Shown piece after piece: positions 58,601-64,000 of a stretch of DNA of 64,000 bases. Under the pieces are notes generated by a model. The model made no database searches and was not told the origin of the DNA. It was given only the letters and a program-made list of their open reading frames with translations. The position numbers and the translations under genes were made by a program. Position 1 is the first letter of the stretch, and each line of letters begins with the position of its first letter. The stretch comes from Undaria pinnatifida (Eukaryota; Sar; Phaeophyceae; Laminariales; Alariaceae), in NCBI GenBank assembly GCA_012845835.1, contig JABAKD010000002.1:15016129-15080128 (forward strand), in the 5' to 3' direction.

Positions 58601-60363
58601 CTCCAAGACCTGACAGAGGAAGACTTTAATCAGACGGAAACTCTGGGGCTGCTGGTGAGGGAGACGATCGGGGGCGACTATTTCACGGGGCCTGAAAACT
58701 TCTTGATGAACATGACCGAGGGCGGGATGCAGCAGTGGAACTTGATGGGATCTAGCCAGCACCCGTTCCACTTGCATGTCAACCACATGCAGTTTGCTAG
58801 TGTAGATGGGCCTGCCCTCGTGCCTGGCTGGAACCACGTCGGAGATTGGGTCGACACTGTCTCAAGTGAGTCTTAACGTTTAGTTGGTACCTGTACATTT
58901 ACATGGTAGGCAGATCATTATATCGATCTAGGTAGATGAGACAGGCGACGATCGAGATCCTTTATCTGGCGTTGGGAGATGTTGCGCAATAATACCTACA
59001 TTTTCGTGTCCAGCTGGAACCATGTGGGTGATTGGATGGACACATCGACACTGTTTCATCTAAGGCGTGTGCTATTGCGCGCGAACCGGGCGGTTAATTC
59101 GCACGCCCGCCTAAAACATAGAGACCGCTCTAAAACGTACATTGTGTTGTTCATACATATATGTATATTATTTAACATTTTCATGAAATAATTTCCCCAC
59201 GTGTAACCCTATTTCCGTCCACCATAAACCCCGTTCTGCGCGTGTTTATTTTTTTTGTCGTTCGACAGCAAGCTTGGCGGTTGTACGGTTCCGCGCAGAC
59301 CGATACGGCGGTCATCTGGTGATGCACTGCCACGTTAACTCTCACAGCGACACCGGGATCATGGCGGTCGGCAACATTGAGGGGGGACAGGCGGCCAACG
59401 AGGATCCCATCGCCCTCGCCGCCGGCACTTGCGGGTGAGCACAGCCGCCGCGTTGAGTGGGATTGGTGACTCTCATATTCTGTTTTGGCATTTCGTTTAA
59501 TTGATGGTGGGATTGGTGGAACTGGCATTTTTTCTGTTGGCTTTTGGAGTTCCGTTTCAGTTCATTTCGGTTCATTTCGGCGACAACTAGGATCATGGTG
59601 GTGTTTACATTGGACAGCAGGCTAACATTGGACAGCAGGCTAACGAGGACTCCATTGCCCTTGCCGCGGGCACTTGCGGTGACCGGCTGCACCTGCCGCC
59701 GATACCTAGTGTTCGTACGGCTGTATTGGGATTGGTTTTTTGCACTCGCATCACTCGCATGCTGTAGTTCACATTAGTTTTTGGCGGTTTGGTTCGTTTA
59801 ATGTTCGGAGCAAGGAGACCACCTTGTTTTTGTGGCGATGGTGTTTCGGCATCACCCCCTCCCCTGCCGCTCCGTCTGGAAAGGGATGCGTGGTCAATGG
59901 TCAAATGGCGTAAGTCACTTAACAAATGAGTACGTCGTCGTCGTCGTCGTCCCCCTGCCACCAACTTTTAAAATCTTGCCTCCCCCTCTTCCCCCCCGGC
60001 CTCATCCCCACCCAATCCCCCCCCGCCCCCCTCTCCCCCATCCGTCCCTCCCGCCACAGCACTGCCGGGGTGGCCGGTTTCGGTTACAACTTCCAGGCCA
60101 CCGCGGCCACGCCCTCCCCCACCAGCATAGAGGACGCTGAAAGGTCTGGTATAGAGGTGGATGGCGGTGGCAGTTCAGACGGGGACAGCTCGTGGTGGGT
60201 GGCGGCAGCAGCTGGTGCTGGCGTAGGCTTGGGTATAGTGTTCCTCGGCGCTCTCCTGTTCTCGTGCTTGGGCAAGAACAAGCGCGGCGGGCCAAAGGCG
60301 ACCGTGGGTAGCGGTGGTGGAGGGGAGGGACTTGCTAGTGAGACGAAGGCGGAGCCTGCGTGA
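25405..60363 (+). CDS. Membrane-anchored PQQ sugar dehydrogenase-PKD-multicopper oxidase fusion
   Basis: Nineteen exons, all junctions in phase, 3555 nt, 1184 residues. Order: N-terminal signal sequence (Arg-rich then [12 protein letters not shown]); glucose/sorbosone-dehydrogenase propeller (about 55-490) with the catalytic-type HHGGGG (His191) and GFRNP (Arg264, Asn265) that bind PQQ and substrate in soluble glucose dehydrogenases; PKD domain (498-562, [11 protein letters not shown]...WDCEGDG); Thr/Pro/Ala linker; multicopper oxidase (about 625-1085) with HTHGLH (697-702), WYHPHHHG (740-746), HPFHLH (994-999) and [13 protein letters not shown] (1048-1060); membrane helix 1129-1155; basic KNKRGG stop-transfer and a short tail. 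Expected to face the outside or a vesicle lumen. By family knowledge the propeller would oxidise a sugar and the copper centres reduce O2 to water; coupling between them is inference. Exon 1 could be preceded by an unseen leader exon. Confidence 0.88.
26410..26735 (+). repeat. tRNA-derived SINE-like element, copy 2, A-rich tail
   Basis: CGCCCCGGTGGCGTATCAGG and GAGTTCGAGCCCCG, the same body as copy 1 (GAACCCTATGCGCGATAAAA), GTCCAGAAGCTGGAAAGTAA and an A-tail. Confidence 0.7.
26815..26905 (+). repeat. Dispersed repeat 'GTGGTCACAGGACRGGCTCC', copy 1
   Basis: TCGCATAATCAAGTCCGTGG through AGGAATACCCCAGGGAAACA. Other copies at 29095-29215 (inverted, inside transposon B) and 48885-48990. Confidence 0.8.
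27695..28140. repeat. 430-bp dispersed repeat, copy 2
   Basis: As copy 1, plus seven extra bases that create TACCTGGTA at 27721, and a longer (AC)n tail. Confidence 0.92.
28308..28748. repeat. 430-bp dispersed repeat, copy 3
   Basis: Near-identical to copies 1 and 2, with the same orientation and (AC)n tail. Confidence 0.92.
29095..29215 (-). repeat. Dispersed repeat, copy 2, inserted in transposon B
   Basis: Inverted copy of the repeat at 26815-26905. Confidence 0.8.
29475..29801 (+). CDS. Small Cys/His-rich zinc-finger-like protein of transposon B
   Basis: 108 residues. [43 protein letters not shown], then a Gly/Lys/Ser-rich tail, intact with stop. Roughly 60 percent identical by eye to the protein at 12778-13128; Cys/His spacing is nearly the same. 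No known fold is claimed. Confidence 0.65.
   Translation: MPCADGELLCHQEDRTPQAPHGHFCQGGCRGRLHGNCGSMFDDHETKRICSTCVAEAGKRKATPAEGAGAGPSKHPKKTKGGSEKGSGSRARPDNNAKLEIVKFVATL
30404..30645. repeat. ~230-bp repeat downstream of transposon B
   Basis: Second copy of the repeat at 14275-14512, in the same position relative to the zinc-finger element. Confidence 0.88.
32262..32580. repeat. ~46-bp array with splice-like units
   Basis: Seven or so units of GAGTGTGCATAACTGAGTTA then TCGTCTTTAACTCACCCCCC. Read on the minus strand, each unit has CACACTC(GA)G, a G-run and GTGAGTT. Two more units lie at 33315-33400 around the acceptor of the exon at 33097-33324. Confidence 0.88.
33097..33324 (-). CDS. Terminal exon of an unrecognised minus-strand gene
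   Basis: Seventy-five codons plus [63 protein letters not shown], then an acidic Glu/Ala/Ser/Thr tail. Acceptor CACACTCAG. Codon use is GC-rich and gene-like, unlike the surroundings. It lies inside the 12.6-kb first intron of the fusion gene on the opposite strand. The earlier exons were not found. Its acceptor sits in a unit of the ~46-bp array that recurs at 32265-32580. I do not recognise the family. Confidence 0.5.
   Translation of the reverse strand, partial: GGDYVETTLFLNGNQKHIPTEVSALSDEQAKDALPRRITNLTANVVALSSGEEEVAKDTDVDESATEATEAASST
34560..34596. repeat. CTG trinucleotide run
   Basis: About eleven CTG units. Confidence 0.9.
34625..34900 (+). pseudogene. Possible transposase N-terminal fragment
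   Basis: [20 protein letters not shown] in one frame and [24 protein letters not shown] in another; the style recalls PIF/Harbinger-type ORFs of stramenopiles. Frames are broken and no catalytic domain follows. Tentative. Confidence 0.25.
35440..35590. repeat. 75-bp direct duplication
   Basis: GCTAGCGGCGAGCGCACAAC ... GGCACGGAAACACTTCTGTG occurs twice in tandem. Confidence 0.9.
36300..36665. repeat. ~120-bp tandem repeat, three units
   Basis: Units of GTACCACTT...TACCCTTGGTGTTCTCTATT and CTCTCCGTCTC...CCGTTCGG. Confidence 0.88.
36704..36768. repeat. TAC trinucleotide run
   Basis: About twenty uninterrupted units in intron 1 of the fusion gene. Confidence 0.93.
37840..37895 (+). repeat. Short element ending CCGGAGGATAAAA
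   Basis: ACGTGCAAGTGTGGTGAGCT ... CATCCGCCGGAGGATAAAAA. Related copies at 2828-2870 and 42335-42410 (inverted), 41125-41190 and about 57560-57620. The A/T-rich tail suggests a small retroposon. Confidence 0.6.
38311..38408 (+). CDS. Fusion gene exon 2: 'D-GLL..HPD' blade
   Basis: Residues 108-139. [19 protein letters not shown] then [11 protein letters not shown], matching the 'ERGLLGIAFHPDF...YvYYT' signature of sorbosone dehydrogenases. Acceptor TGCCAACAG, donor GTAAGA, phase 2. Confidence 0.9.
39840..40030. repeat. GATGACCATCATCATGATGA-type array
   Basis: Interleaved ATGATGACC units with CACGATGTACCAAAGAGACG as a larger ~75-bp period, three times. Confidence 0.85.
42200..42300. repeat. 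TACCAGGTATATCA 14-bp array
   Basis: Six units, each holding the TACCAGGTA motif dispersed elsewhere in the window. Confidence 0.92.
42982..43066 (+). repeat. Exon echo of 43190-43409 (upstream)
   Basis: Copies the acceptor and 5' part (TTAGATACGAGGATGAC...GAGAAGGATCACCGACTGGT), now with indels. Confidence 0.85.
43190..43409 (+). CDS. Fusion gene exon 3: catalytic His blade
   Basis: Residues 140-213. Contains [20 protein letters not shown], the catalytic-base His motif of the PQQ dehydrogenase family. Acceptor TACGTTTAG, donor GTAAGG, phase 0. Truncated copies lie on both sides: 42982-43066 (5' part) and 43555-43665 (3' part). Confidence 0.92.
43555..43665 (+). repeat. Exon echo of 43190-43409 (downstream)
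   Basis: Copies the [12 protein letters not shown]...VGDMSK part and a mutated donor; frame broken by TAG. Confidence 0.8.
43684..43798. mobile_element. 115-bp TA-flanked inverted-repeat element
   Basis: CAGAAGTGGTCCCGCTATAG at the left and, inverted, CAGTAAAGCTCCCTCTACAG at the right; TA on both sides; three TAGTGCCGG-like motifs. Same family as 15261-15469. Confidence 0.6.
44155..44286 (+). CDS. Fusion gene exon 4: propeller
   Basis: Residues 214-257. [20 protein letters not shown] then LVRDEDFF, matching the 'Q....GKILRID' region. Acceptor CTCCCTCAG, donor GTAAGT. A decayed 3' copy lies at 44530-44635. Confidence 0.88.
44530..44635 (+). repeat. Exon echo of 44155-44286 (downstream)
   Basis: Reads [19 protein letters not shown], then a stop, with a GTGAGA after CTTTTTT. 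Confidence 0.85.
45793..45998 (+). CDS. Fusion gene exon 5: RNP blade
   Basis: Residues 258-325. [44 protein letters not shown]. This is the 'GxRNPFR...DVG...E.I...GWP..EG' core of the family. Acceptor TTTTGAACCAG, donor GTGAGA, phase 2. Confidence 0.92.
46264..46312 (+). repeat. Exon echo of 46539-46687 (upstream)
   Basis: GGCTGGTGGACGAGCAGAGC and GACGCATGCGACGCCGTC match the exon start, followed by a GTTGTTGGTGG array. Confidence 0.85.
46315..46445. repeat. GTTGTTGGTGGT array
   Basis: Follows an exon echo. A similar array lies at 52370-52500. Confidence 0.85.
46539..46687 (+). CDS. Fusion gene exon 6: propeller
   Basis: Residues 326-375. [20 protein letters not shown] to [11 protein letters not shown]. 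Acceptor TGCGTTACAG, donor GTAAGC, phase 1. A 5' copy lies upstream at 46264-46312. Confidence 0.85.
47120..47215 (+). repeat. SINE-like 3' fragment
   Basis: GGAAGACGCCTGTCACCATG to GAGCTGGAAAGTAATAATGA matches the 3' end of the elements at 10975 and 26410. Confidence 0.6.
47373..47503 (+). CDS. Fusion gene exon 7: propeller
   Basis: Residues 376-419. [20 protein letters not shown] then [20 protein letters not shown], the 'GGayYrG...P...G.yifgDy' blade. Acceptor GATGATTAG, donor GTCAGC (weak). A 3' copy lies at 48447-48480. Confidence 0.88.
47950..48180. repeat. Two head-to-head tRNA-like SINE heads
   Basis: Minus: CGCTGGTCTAGTGGTTAACC with AGTCAAGGGCTCAAATTTCG (48035-47960). Plus: GCCGGTGGTGTAGTGGTTGC with GAGCTCGAATCTCACG (48045 on). 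Both have A- and B-box-like phrases, but tRNA arms do not fold well enough to call tRNA genes. Confidence 0.55.
48447..48480 (+). repeat. Exon echo of 47373-47503 (downstream)
   Basis: CATCGGCGACTTCTCCTAGG copies CATCGGCGACTACTCCAAGG with a stop. Confidence 0.75.
48724..49074. mobile_element. Degenerate member of the TAGTGCCGG family
   Basis: Left CAGTAGTGGTCC...GCGCCGG and right (inverted) CAGTACGGGCCCC...AGTGCCGG. TA flanks are lost. It contains a SINE-like insert at 48885-48990. Further family scraps follow to 49500 (CGGCACTATA, TTTCACCGGCAC). Confidence 0.5.
48885..48990 (+). repeat. Dispersed repeat, copy 3, inserted in the 48724-49074 element
   Basis: ACTCGCATAACCAAGCCCGT ... AATACCCCAGGGAAAACACA. 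Confidence 0.8.
49159..49273 (+). CDS. Fusion gene exon 8: propeller
   Basis: Residues 420-457. [20 protein letters not shown] then [11 protein letters not shown]. Acceptor TTGCTTCAG, donor GTACGC, phase 1. A 3' copy at 49787-49823 has lost the donor. Confidence 0.85.
49586..49692. repeat. TAG trinucleotide run
   Basis: About 35 units with four CAG interruptions, in intron 8 of the fusion gene. Confidence 0.95.
49787..49823 (+). repeat. Exon echo of 49159-49273 (downstream)
   Basis: CTATCGTCGACTTCAACGCC then GATCCAAGGACAG; donor GTACG became ATATC. Confidence 0.85.
50288..50406 (+). CDS. Fusion gene exon 9: end of propeller
   Basis: Residues 458-497. [20 protein letters not shown] then [12 protein letters not shown], the 'G.LYyvD....i.rI' closing blade. 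Acceptor CTACCCAG, donor GTGAGC. A 3' copy at 50446-50497 keeps the donor. Confidence 0.85.
50446..50497 (+). repeat. Exon echo of 50288-50406 (downstream)
   Basis: GCCAGAGGCAGATGTCATCG then GGGCCGGTGAGCTTTGG, keeping the donor. Confidence 0.85.
51147..51190 (+). repeat. Exon echo of 51263-51457 (upstream)
   Basis: TGCAG then TTGACTTCGGAAGTTACCCG versus CTACCTTTGGAGGTTACCCT in the PKD exon. Confidence 0.7.
51263..51457 (+). CDS. Fusion gene exon 10: PKD domain
   Basis: Residues 498-562. [29 protein letters not shown], then [20 protein letters not shown]: a whole PKD fold with the Ser/Asp-rich turn, the WD-GDG core and the closing strand. One exon, phase 0-0. Acceptor TTTTCATGCAG, donor GTACGT. 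A 5' copy lies at 51147-51190. Confidence 0.9.
51811..52086 (+). CDS. Fusion gene exon 11: linker and oxidase entry
   Basis: Residues 563-654. A Thr/Pro/Ala linker ([19 protein letters not shown]), probably O-glycosylated, then [20 protein letters not shown] and [14 protein letters not shown]. Acceptor TTATTCTCAG, donor GTGTGT. Two 3' copies follow. Confidence 0.85.
52158..52365 (+). repeat. Two exon echoes of 51811-52086 (downstream)
   Basis: 52165-52240 copies [10 protein letters not shown]...GFN and the donor; 52290-52360 copies [14 protein letters not shown]. Both have broken frames. Confidence 0.85.
52880..53090 (+). CDS. Fusion gene exon 12: first copper motif
   Basis: Residues 655-724. 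[20 protein letters not shown], then [19 protein letters not shown] with the type-2/type-3 His pair, ending GEAHT in phase 1. Acceptor AAACCTCAG, donor GTGAGA. A copy of its 3' end lies at 53295-53395. Confidence 0.93.
53295..53395 (+). repeat. Exon echo of 52880-53090 (downstream)
   Basis: CACTCCGGGAGAGGCCCACA repeats the exon end; similarity continues ~70 bp into the intron (53091-53165). Confidence 0.85.
53620..53730 (+). repeat. Exon echo of 53841-54025 (upstream), expanded
   Basis: CAGTACACAATCCCGTGTGA copies the exon start; its CCCACCACCACGG part expanded into a CTACCACCTCC minisatellite. Confidence 0.85.
53841..54025 (+). CDS. Fusion gene exon 13: second copper motif
   Basis: Residues 725-786. 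[20 protein letters not shown], then [28 protein letters not shown] is the type-3 copper motif. Acceptor TTTTGTGCAG, donor GTGACC. Copies on both sides: 53620-53700 (5' part) and 54125-54225 (3' part). Confidence 0.93.
54125..54225 (+). repeat. Exon echo of 53841-54025 (downstream)
   Basis: Reads [20 protein letters not shown] then DIVATIL; high identity, but the donor CAG|GTGACC is gone. Confidence 0.88.
56023..56099 (+). CDS. Fusion gene exon 14
   Basis: Residues 787-811. [20 protein letters not shown] then TTATS. Phase 0 in, phase 2 out, joining to HYLVNGE as the second cupredoxin domain begins. Acceptor TGATCCAG, donor GTACGT. The least conserved exon, supported mainly by phase and context. 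Confidence 0.7.
56426..56644 (+). CDS. Fusion gene exon 15: second cupredoxin domain
   Basis: Residues 812-884. [40 protein letters not shown], ending FFTPAS, matching 'yLVNG...P...v..G...RlR..na'. Acceptor TTTTTGCAG, donor GTGACA, phase 2. Confidence 0.9.
57777..57932 (+). CDS. Fusion gene exon 16: second cupredoxin end
   Basis: Residues 885-936. [20 protein letters not shown], then [18 protein letters not shown] and WAPC, the 'g.RvDv.v' segment closing the second domain. Acceptor ATGCTGCAG, donor GTGAGC, phase 2. Confidence 0.88.
58375..58415 (+). repeat. Exon echo of 58591-58865 (upstream)
   Basis: ACCGTACTACCTCCAACACC copies the first codons after the acceptor. Confidence 0.75.
58591..58865 (+). 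CDS. Fusion gene exon 17: third copper motif
   Basis: Residues 937-1028. [20 protein letters not shown] ... [20 protein letters not shown] ... [19 protein letters not shown] provides type-1, -2 and -3 ligands. Acceptor ACACGTCAG, donor GTGAGT. Copies: 58375-58415 (5' part) and 59010-59066 (3' part). Confidence 0.93.
59010..59066 (+). repeat. Exon echo of 58591-58865 (downstream)
   Basis: [13 protein letters not shown] copies [13 protein letters not shown]. Confidence 0.88.
59269..59434 (+). CDS. Fusion gene exon 18: fourth copper motif
   Basis: Residues 1029-1083. [20 protein letters not shown] then [16 protein letters not shown]. HCHxxxH carries the type-1 Cys flanked by two type-3 His. 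The residue ten after the Cys, the axial type-1 position, is Ile. Acceptor TCGACAG, donor GTGAGC. A 3' copy lies at 59590-59690. Confidence 0.92.
59590..59690 (+). repeat. Exon echo of 59269-59434 (downstream)
   Basis: Copies [12 protein letters not shown]...LAAGTCG with an extra internal duplication (ACATTGGACAGCAGGCTA twice). Confidence 0.88.
60060..60363 (+). CDS. Fusion gene exon 19: stalk, membrane helix, tail, stop
   Basis: Residues 1084-1184. A Gly/Ser/Asp stalk, then [20 protein letters not shown] and LLFSCLG as a membrane helix, KNKRGG as a stop-transfer, a Gly-rich cytosolic tail and TGA. Acceptor CCGCCACAG after a long C-rich tract. Confidence 0.9.
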
Positions 60364-63180
60364 GATAGGGGGGGGTGGCGCCGCCCGTCTCCCCGCCCCG
60401 TGGTTGACTTATTGTAACGCCAGCGTGTTTGGGAAGGTGTGTTGATTATTGATAGGTCTGTGGTTTGATTTGTTAGGTCAATGTGTTGGGGAAGGTCTGT
60501 TAATTATTGATAGGTTTGTGAGGCGTTTTTTTAGTGCGTGCTACCGTGCGTCTTTTTTCCCTGTGAAAAGAGGAGGCACTGTTTTGCAGCGTAGTGACGC
60601 GCTGCTTGCCGAATCGGCGCTGTTTGACCGAATCGGTTGGGTTCAATCCGGTTCGAATCTGTTGGTTGCAGTTCGATTCAGTTTTGATGTTTTCTATTCG
60701 GTTTGGTTCGATTCGGTTCGGTTAGGTTCGGTTTGTTCGATTCCGTTCGGGTGTCATTCTGATTTTGGGGGGTTGGGCTGTTATTTATTTTTGGCGTTAG
60801 CGAGGCAAGACGGTGCGTAAGGTCTCTGTATAAACCCTAGGGGCAAAGAAAATGACACCCACCGTCCGTCTCTAGGTAGTCATCGCTGCCGTGGATCTAT
60901 GGTTATCGACAGTATTAGTACACTCCGTCCTTATCTGCTTACGGCTTTGCGTTGGGCTTTGGCGTATGTTGCTTGGAGCATCTGCAGTTATGATAGGCGT
61001 GGCTGTTCTGGCCATTACCACGCAGCTCAACACACAACGCTTTCTAGTTTGCTTCGCTGGTAGCGTGTTTGCGTGCCCCCACGCAGGCGCTGGCCTGCCA
61101 GACGTTCTGTTGTTGGGAAGCCGTTATGAAGCCGTTTACAGCGGTATCCACGGTTTGGGGGGACAAATTACTTCGAAGCCATGTCATATAATGTTGTGCA
61201 GCAGAGCAAGGGTTGAGCACGAGATTCAATCGTACAAAATTTCAACGATTTTGAAAATTAGCACGTGCAGGCAAGAATAGACAATCGATAGCATCGTATC
61301 GGGTTTTTCAGTCCGTGCCCGTGATGAAGCGAGGATGAAGCAAGGAACACCTTTTGCACTGGTGGCAGGAGTGATTACTGCTGTAGTTTGTTTTTTGAAG
61401 GGGAGATACGTACTGCATACAGCAGCAGCGCCGACAGCCTTGGTCGTTGGTCGCTGTGCAGCGTTCCCCGTTGCCCCAATGCGGTTAGTAACAGCTAAAA
61501 CTTGACGATAGTGGTCGTTTGAAATTACTATCCGGCGAAAGATCGGTTGAAAGATCCGTTGGGAAAATGTTAATTGACCGAAAGATCTGTTGAGCGAAAA
61601 ATCGGTTGATTTAAGCGGTGTGTTTTGCCTCGTCGCTGTTTCCGAAGAATGCACTCTTTCCAACCCCACCGGCGGTTCGTAATGTTATGGACCCCAGGAG
61701 TTACTTCTGTGAGGACCGAGTGCAACTGTTCAATGTTCGTTGTTAGACGTTACGTTCTCGCTTATGGGTGGCAATATCTACGTACGTACGTAGGTATGAT
61801 ATGCACCAGGTAGTACGCGATTATCCGAGCGTGGGCTTGGACGACGATGTGGAAGATTTTGTAACGGAAACGAAGGGTAACTTGTGCGGCGGATGAGGTT
61901 GCGCCGCGTTTTTTTAAGAAGGTGTTGTTCCTGGACGTAAGGTCTAGCTAGCAATGTCAACATTTGGATTGCGTGCCGTTCTGTTTTTGTAGGAGTAAAT
62001 GGTTGATTATTGATTGATTGTTCTTGTGATTTGGTGAATGAACTGTTTTTTTTTCGTTTCCTAAAACCGAAAGTTTTTGTTTTGTTTCGTTATGTTCTCT
62101 TTTTAGTCTCGCGGTTTCTCGGCGCTTACACTACCTACAATAGTACAGTAGAGTACTGTAAGCGGTGTGCGGTTGGTTTGGTGTGGTTGTATTTTGTGCG
62201 ACTCTATGATGATGCTCGGTAGGAGATTTGCGTTGCAGTTGGAAATGTGGGGTACTGGATGGAGTGTTGTGGGCTGCAGAGCCTTGTTGTGATCGGTTTT
62301 GGGTTGTATTTTGTGCAGCACCGGGAGTCAGGTAGTGATGGAAATACATGATGGCATGGGTTGGGTGAATGATTGGTTGATTCGTTGGCTGGTTAATGGA
62401 TGGATTGATTGATTGGTTGATGAACTCATTGGTTGATTGATTGGTCGGTTGACTGATCGATCGATCGGTTGGTCGGCTGGTGGATTAGTCGATTGGCTGA
62501 TTAACTGGTTGATTGATTGCCTCATTGATGGATCGGGTGATTATTTCATTGGTTGGTTGATCAATCCGTTGGTTGGCGGATCGGTTGATCGATTAACAGA
62601 TTGTTGGCCAGATTGATTTGTTGTTTTATTGGTTGATTGTGTTTTGGTGGTGTGCCTATTAATAGGTGTGATGTGTCAGCTGCCGTCGCGGTCCAAGAGC
62701 GCTGTTTTGTCTATTCTAGTCTAGTCTAGTCGTGTCGTGTCTTGTCGTGTCTTCTCACGACAACCACCATACCAACACATCCAGTACCAGTAGTAGGTTT
62801 TGCGACATACCAAGGCGTATAGTATGTTTAACGCTCCGCCAATGAAATCGTTATCGCGGAGACAGTGGGTTCGTTTGAACGATCAAAGCTTATGCTTTAG
62901 CGATTTTAGTTTCTTGCTCGATAATGGGGTGGTGAAAGTGTGTTTCATTGATGGATATGATGGATGGCAAGGGATAGTTACTGCGGTCTCTCAGAGGAGT
63001 TTTTTTTGTTGTCACCGCTCGTCACTGATTTTGATTGGCAACCTTGAGTGGTGGAGATGTCGCTTGCGACTTACCGGTAGTAGCTTGTCGTTGTGGTTTT
63101 CGGTTGATTTATTGAAGCAACCACGTTTAGTGATTCACGGATGATTGGAATATACTCAAGGTTGTGTTTTTTTAGGGTGT
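60364..63180. other. 3' flank without a recognised gene
   Basis: GTTCGGTTCGATTCGG-rich stretch (60640-60760) and GATTGG array. An open frame at 62800-63144 (MRHTKAYSMFNAPPMKSLSR...) has no recognisable domain and no support. Confidence 0.5.
62345..62645. repeat. GATTGGTTGATT-type degenerate array
   Basis: Tetranucleotide-based (GATT/GGTT) low-complexity stretch downstream of the fusion gene. Confidence 0.85.
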
Positions 63181-63605
63181 ATACTATCGGGTACCCAGGC
63201 GCCAATCCTGACCGTCTTGTTCATACCCGAGTTTTGCTCTCTTGGCCATACCCGGGTATGATTATCTTGGGTCATGCCCGGGTTAAACTTTATTGGTCAT
63301 GCCGGGGTAGTATTTTGTTGGTCTCAGCGGGGTAGAAATATCTTGGCCATACCCGGGTAGCACTATCTTGGGCATGGCCGGGTAGAACAACCTTAGTCAT
63401 ACCCAGGTAGAACTGTCTTGGGCATACTCGGTTAGGGTTATTGTGGGTCATACCTCGGTACAATTATCTTGGTCATACCCAGGTAGCACTACCTTGGTCA
63501 TACCGGAGTAGAACTAGCTTTGTTAAACCCGGTCAGAACTATCTTGACCATACCCGGGTAGGATTATCTTGGTCATACTTGGGTAGACACCCGGGTATAT
63601 CTGGA
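63180..63605. repeat. ~25-bp CATACCCGGGTAG array
   Basis: About sixteen units of TTGGTCATACCCGGGTAGAA with variation. A looser relative occupies 36785-37380. Confidence 0.9.
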
Positions 63606-64000
63606 GTGTATGCCTACTAAATACTCCCTTGGGAAAAATCACTCTGCACACTGTTGTCCCCGGCGCTCTGTTCTGTCCTCCGGGGGCACGGTAGCTCGAG
63701 AAGGAGGGACCGGATCACAGGTTGCTCTCGTTTCTGCACATCAAGCTTCATGTACTTTATGTGCTTTATGCGATGCGCGGTTGAAGGGTGCTTGAGTCTT
63801 GCCGAGGTTAGGTGTAGCCTTGGGGGCTGAAAGTATTTGGAACGAATTAATTGCCGCATCATATATGTCGAAGGTCGAGATCTAGGTTGGATTTTTGTCT
63901 TTGTACACGTACGTGTAGTATTTTTTTTTGCACAATGGCCACATGAAGCGACCGCTGCTCTGCTTCTTTTACGTGGATTAATACCATAGAGCTATCATAT

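Noticed and set aside
62800-63144. 114-codon ORF after the fusion gene
   Set aside because: No domain, no splice or start support, AT-rich repeat surroundings.

Overview
The window is nuclear DNA of a eukaryote with large, intron-rich genes in a sea of simple repeats, decayed transposons and SINE-like elements. A minus-strand exon encodes a signal peptide followed by a Phe-led transit peptide (...VDAF/SSAP...), the bipartite plastid signal of secondary-plastid algae. An interstitial TTAGGG-type telomeric block is also present. Together these suggest a photosynthetic stramenopile. A brown alga is my best guess, but this is inference.

Two genes could be assembled exon by exon; every reported junction keeps the reading frame. 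(1) Minus strand, about 17.7 kb down to the window start: an ABCF-type twin-ATPase (ribosome-associated ABC protein family), 12 exons seen, the 3' end running off the window. A plastid-targeting exon at 21956-22183 may be its first exon, but the link is not closed. (2) Plus strand, 25405-60363: a 19-exon, 35-kb gene whose exons sum to 3555 nt (1184 residues plus stop). It encodes a signal peptide, a PQQ glucose/sorbosone-dehydrogenase-like propeller, a PKD domain, a Thr/Pro/Ala linker, a three-cupredoxin multicopper oxidase with all copper motifs, one transmembrane helix and a short tail. A sugar dehydrogenase fused to an O2-reducing copper oxidase on the cell surface is the most exciting coding feature.

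Both genes share a striking pattern: many exons have truncated, decayed copies ('exon echoes') in the adjacent introns. Upstream echoes always carry the acceptor plus the 5' part of the exon. Downstream echoes always carry the 3' part plus the donor region. About twenty cases are listed. One echo in the ABCF gene is still open, in phase and flanked by usable splice sites.

Layout: 1-17.7 kb, ABCF exons separated by minisatellites (10-bp TAC-TATCCTC, GGACA arrays, CACACCATC) and a zinc-finger-coding inverted-repeat transposon (12.49-13.89 kb). 18.5-20.1 kb, two blocks of a ~40-bp satellite flanking an ORF remnant. 21.9-22.2 kb, signal/transit exon. 22.7-25.4 kb, tandemly duplicated low-complexity repeats. 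25.4-60.4 kb, the dehydrogenase-oxidase gene; its 12.6-kb first intron holds a second zinc-finger transposon, 430-bp repeats, SINEs and a terminal exon of an unknown minus-strand gene. 60.4-64.0 kb, no recognisable gene, ending in a CCCGGGTA-rich repeat array.
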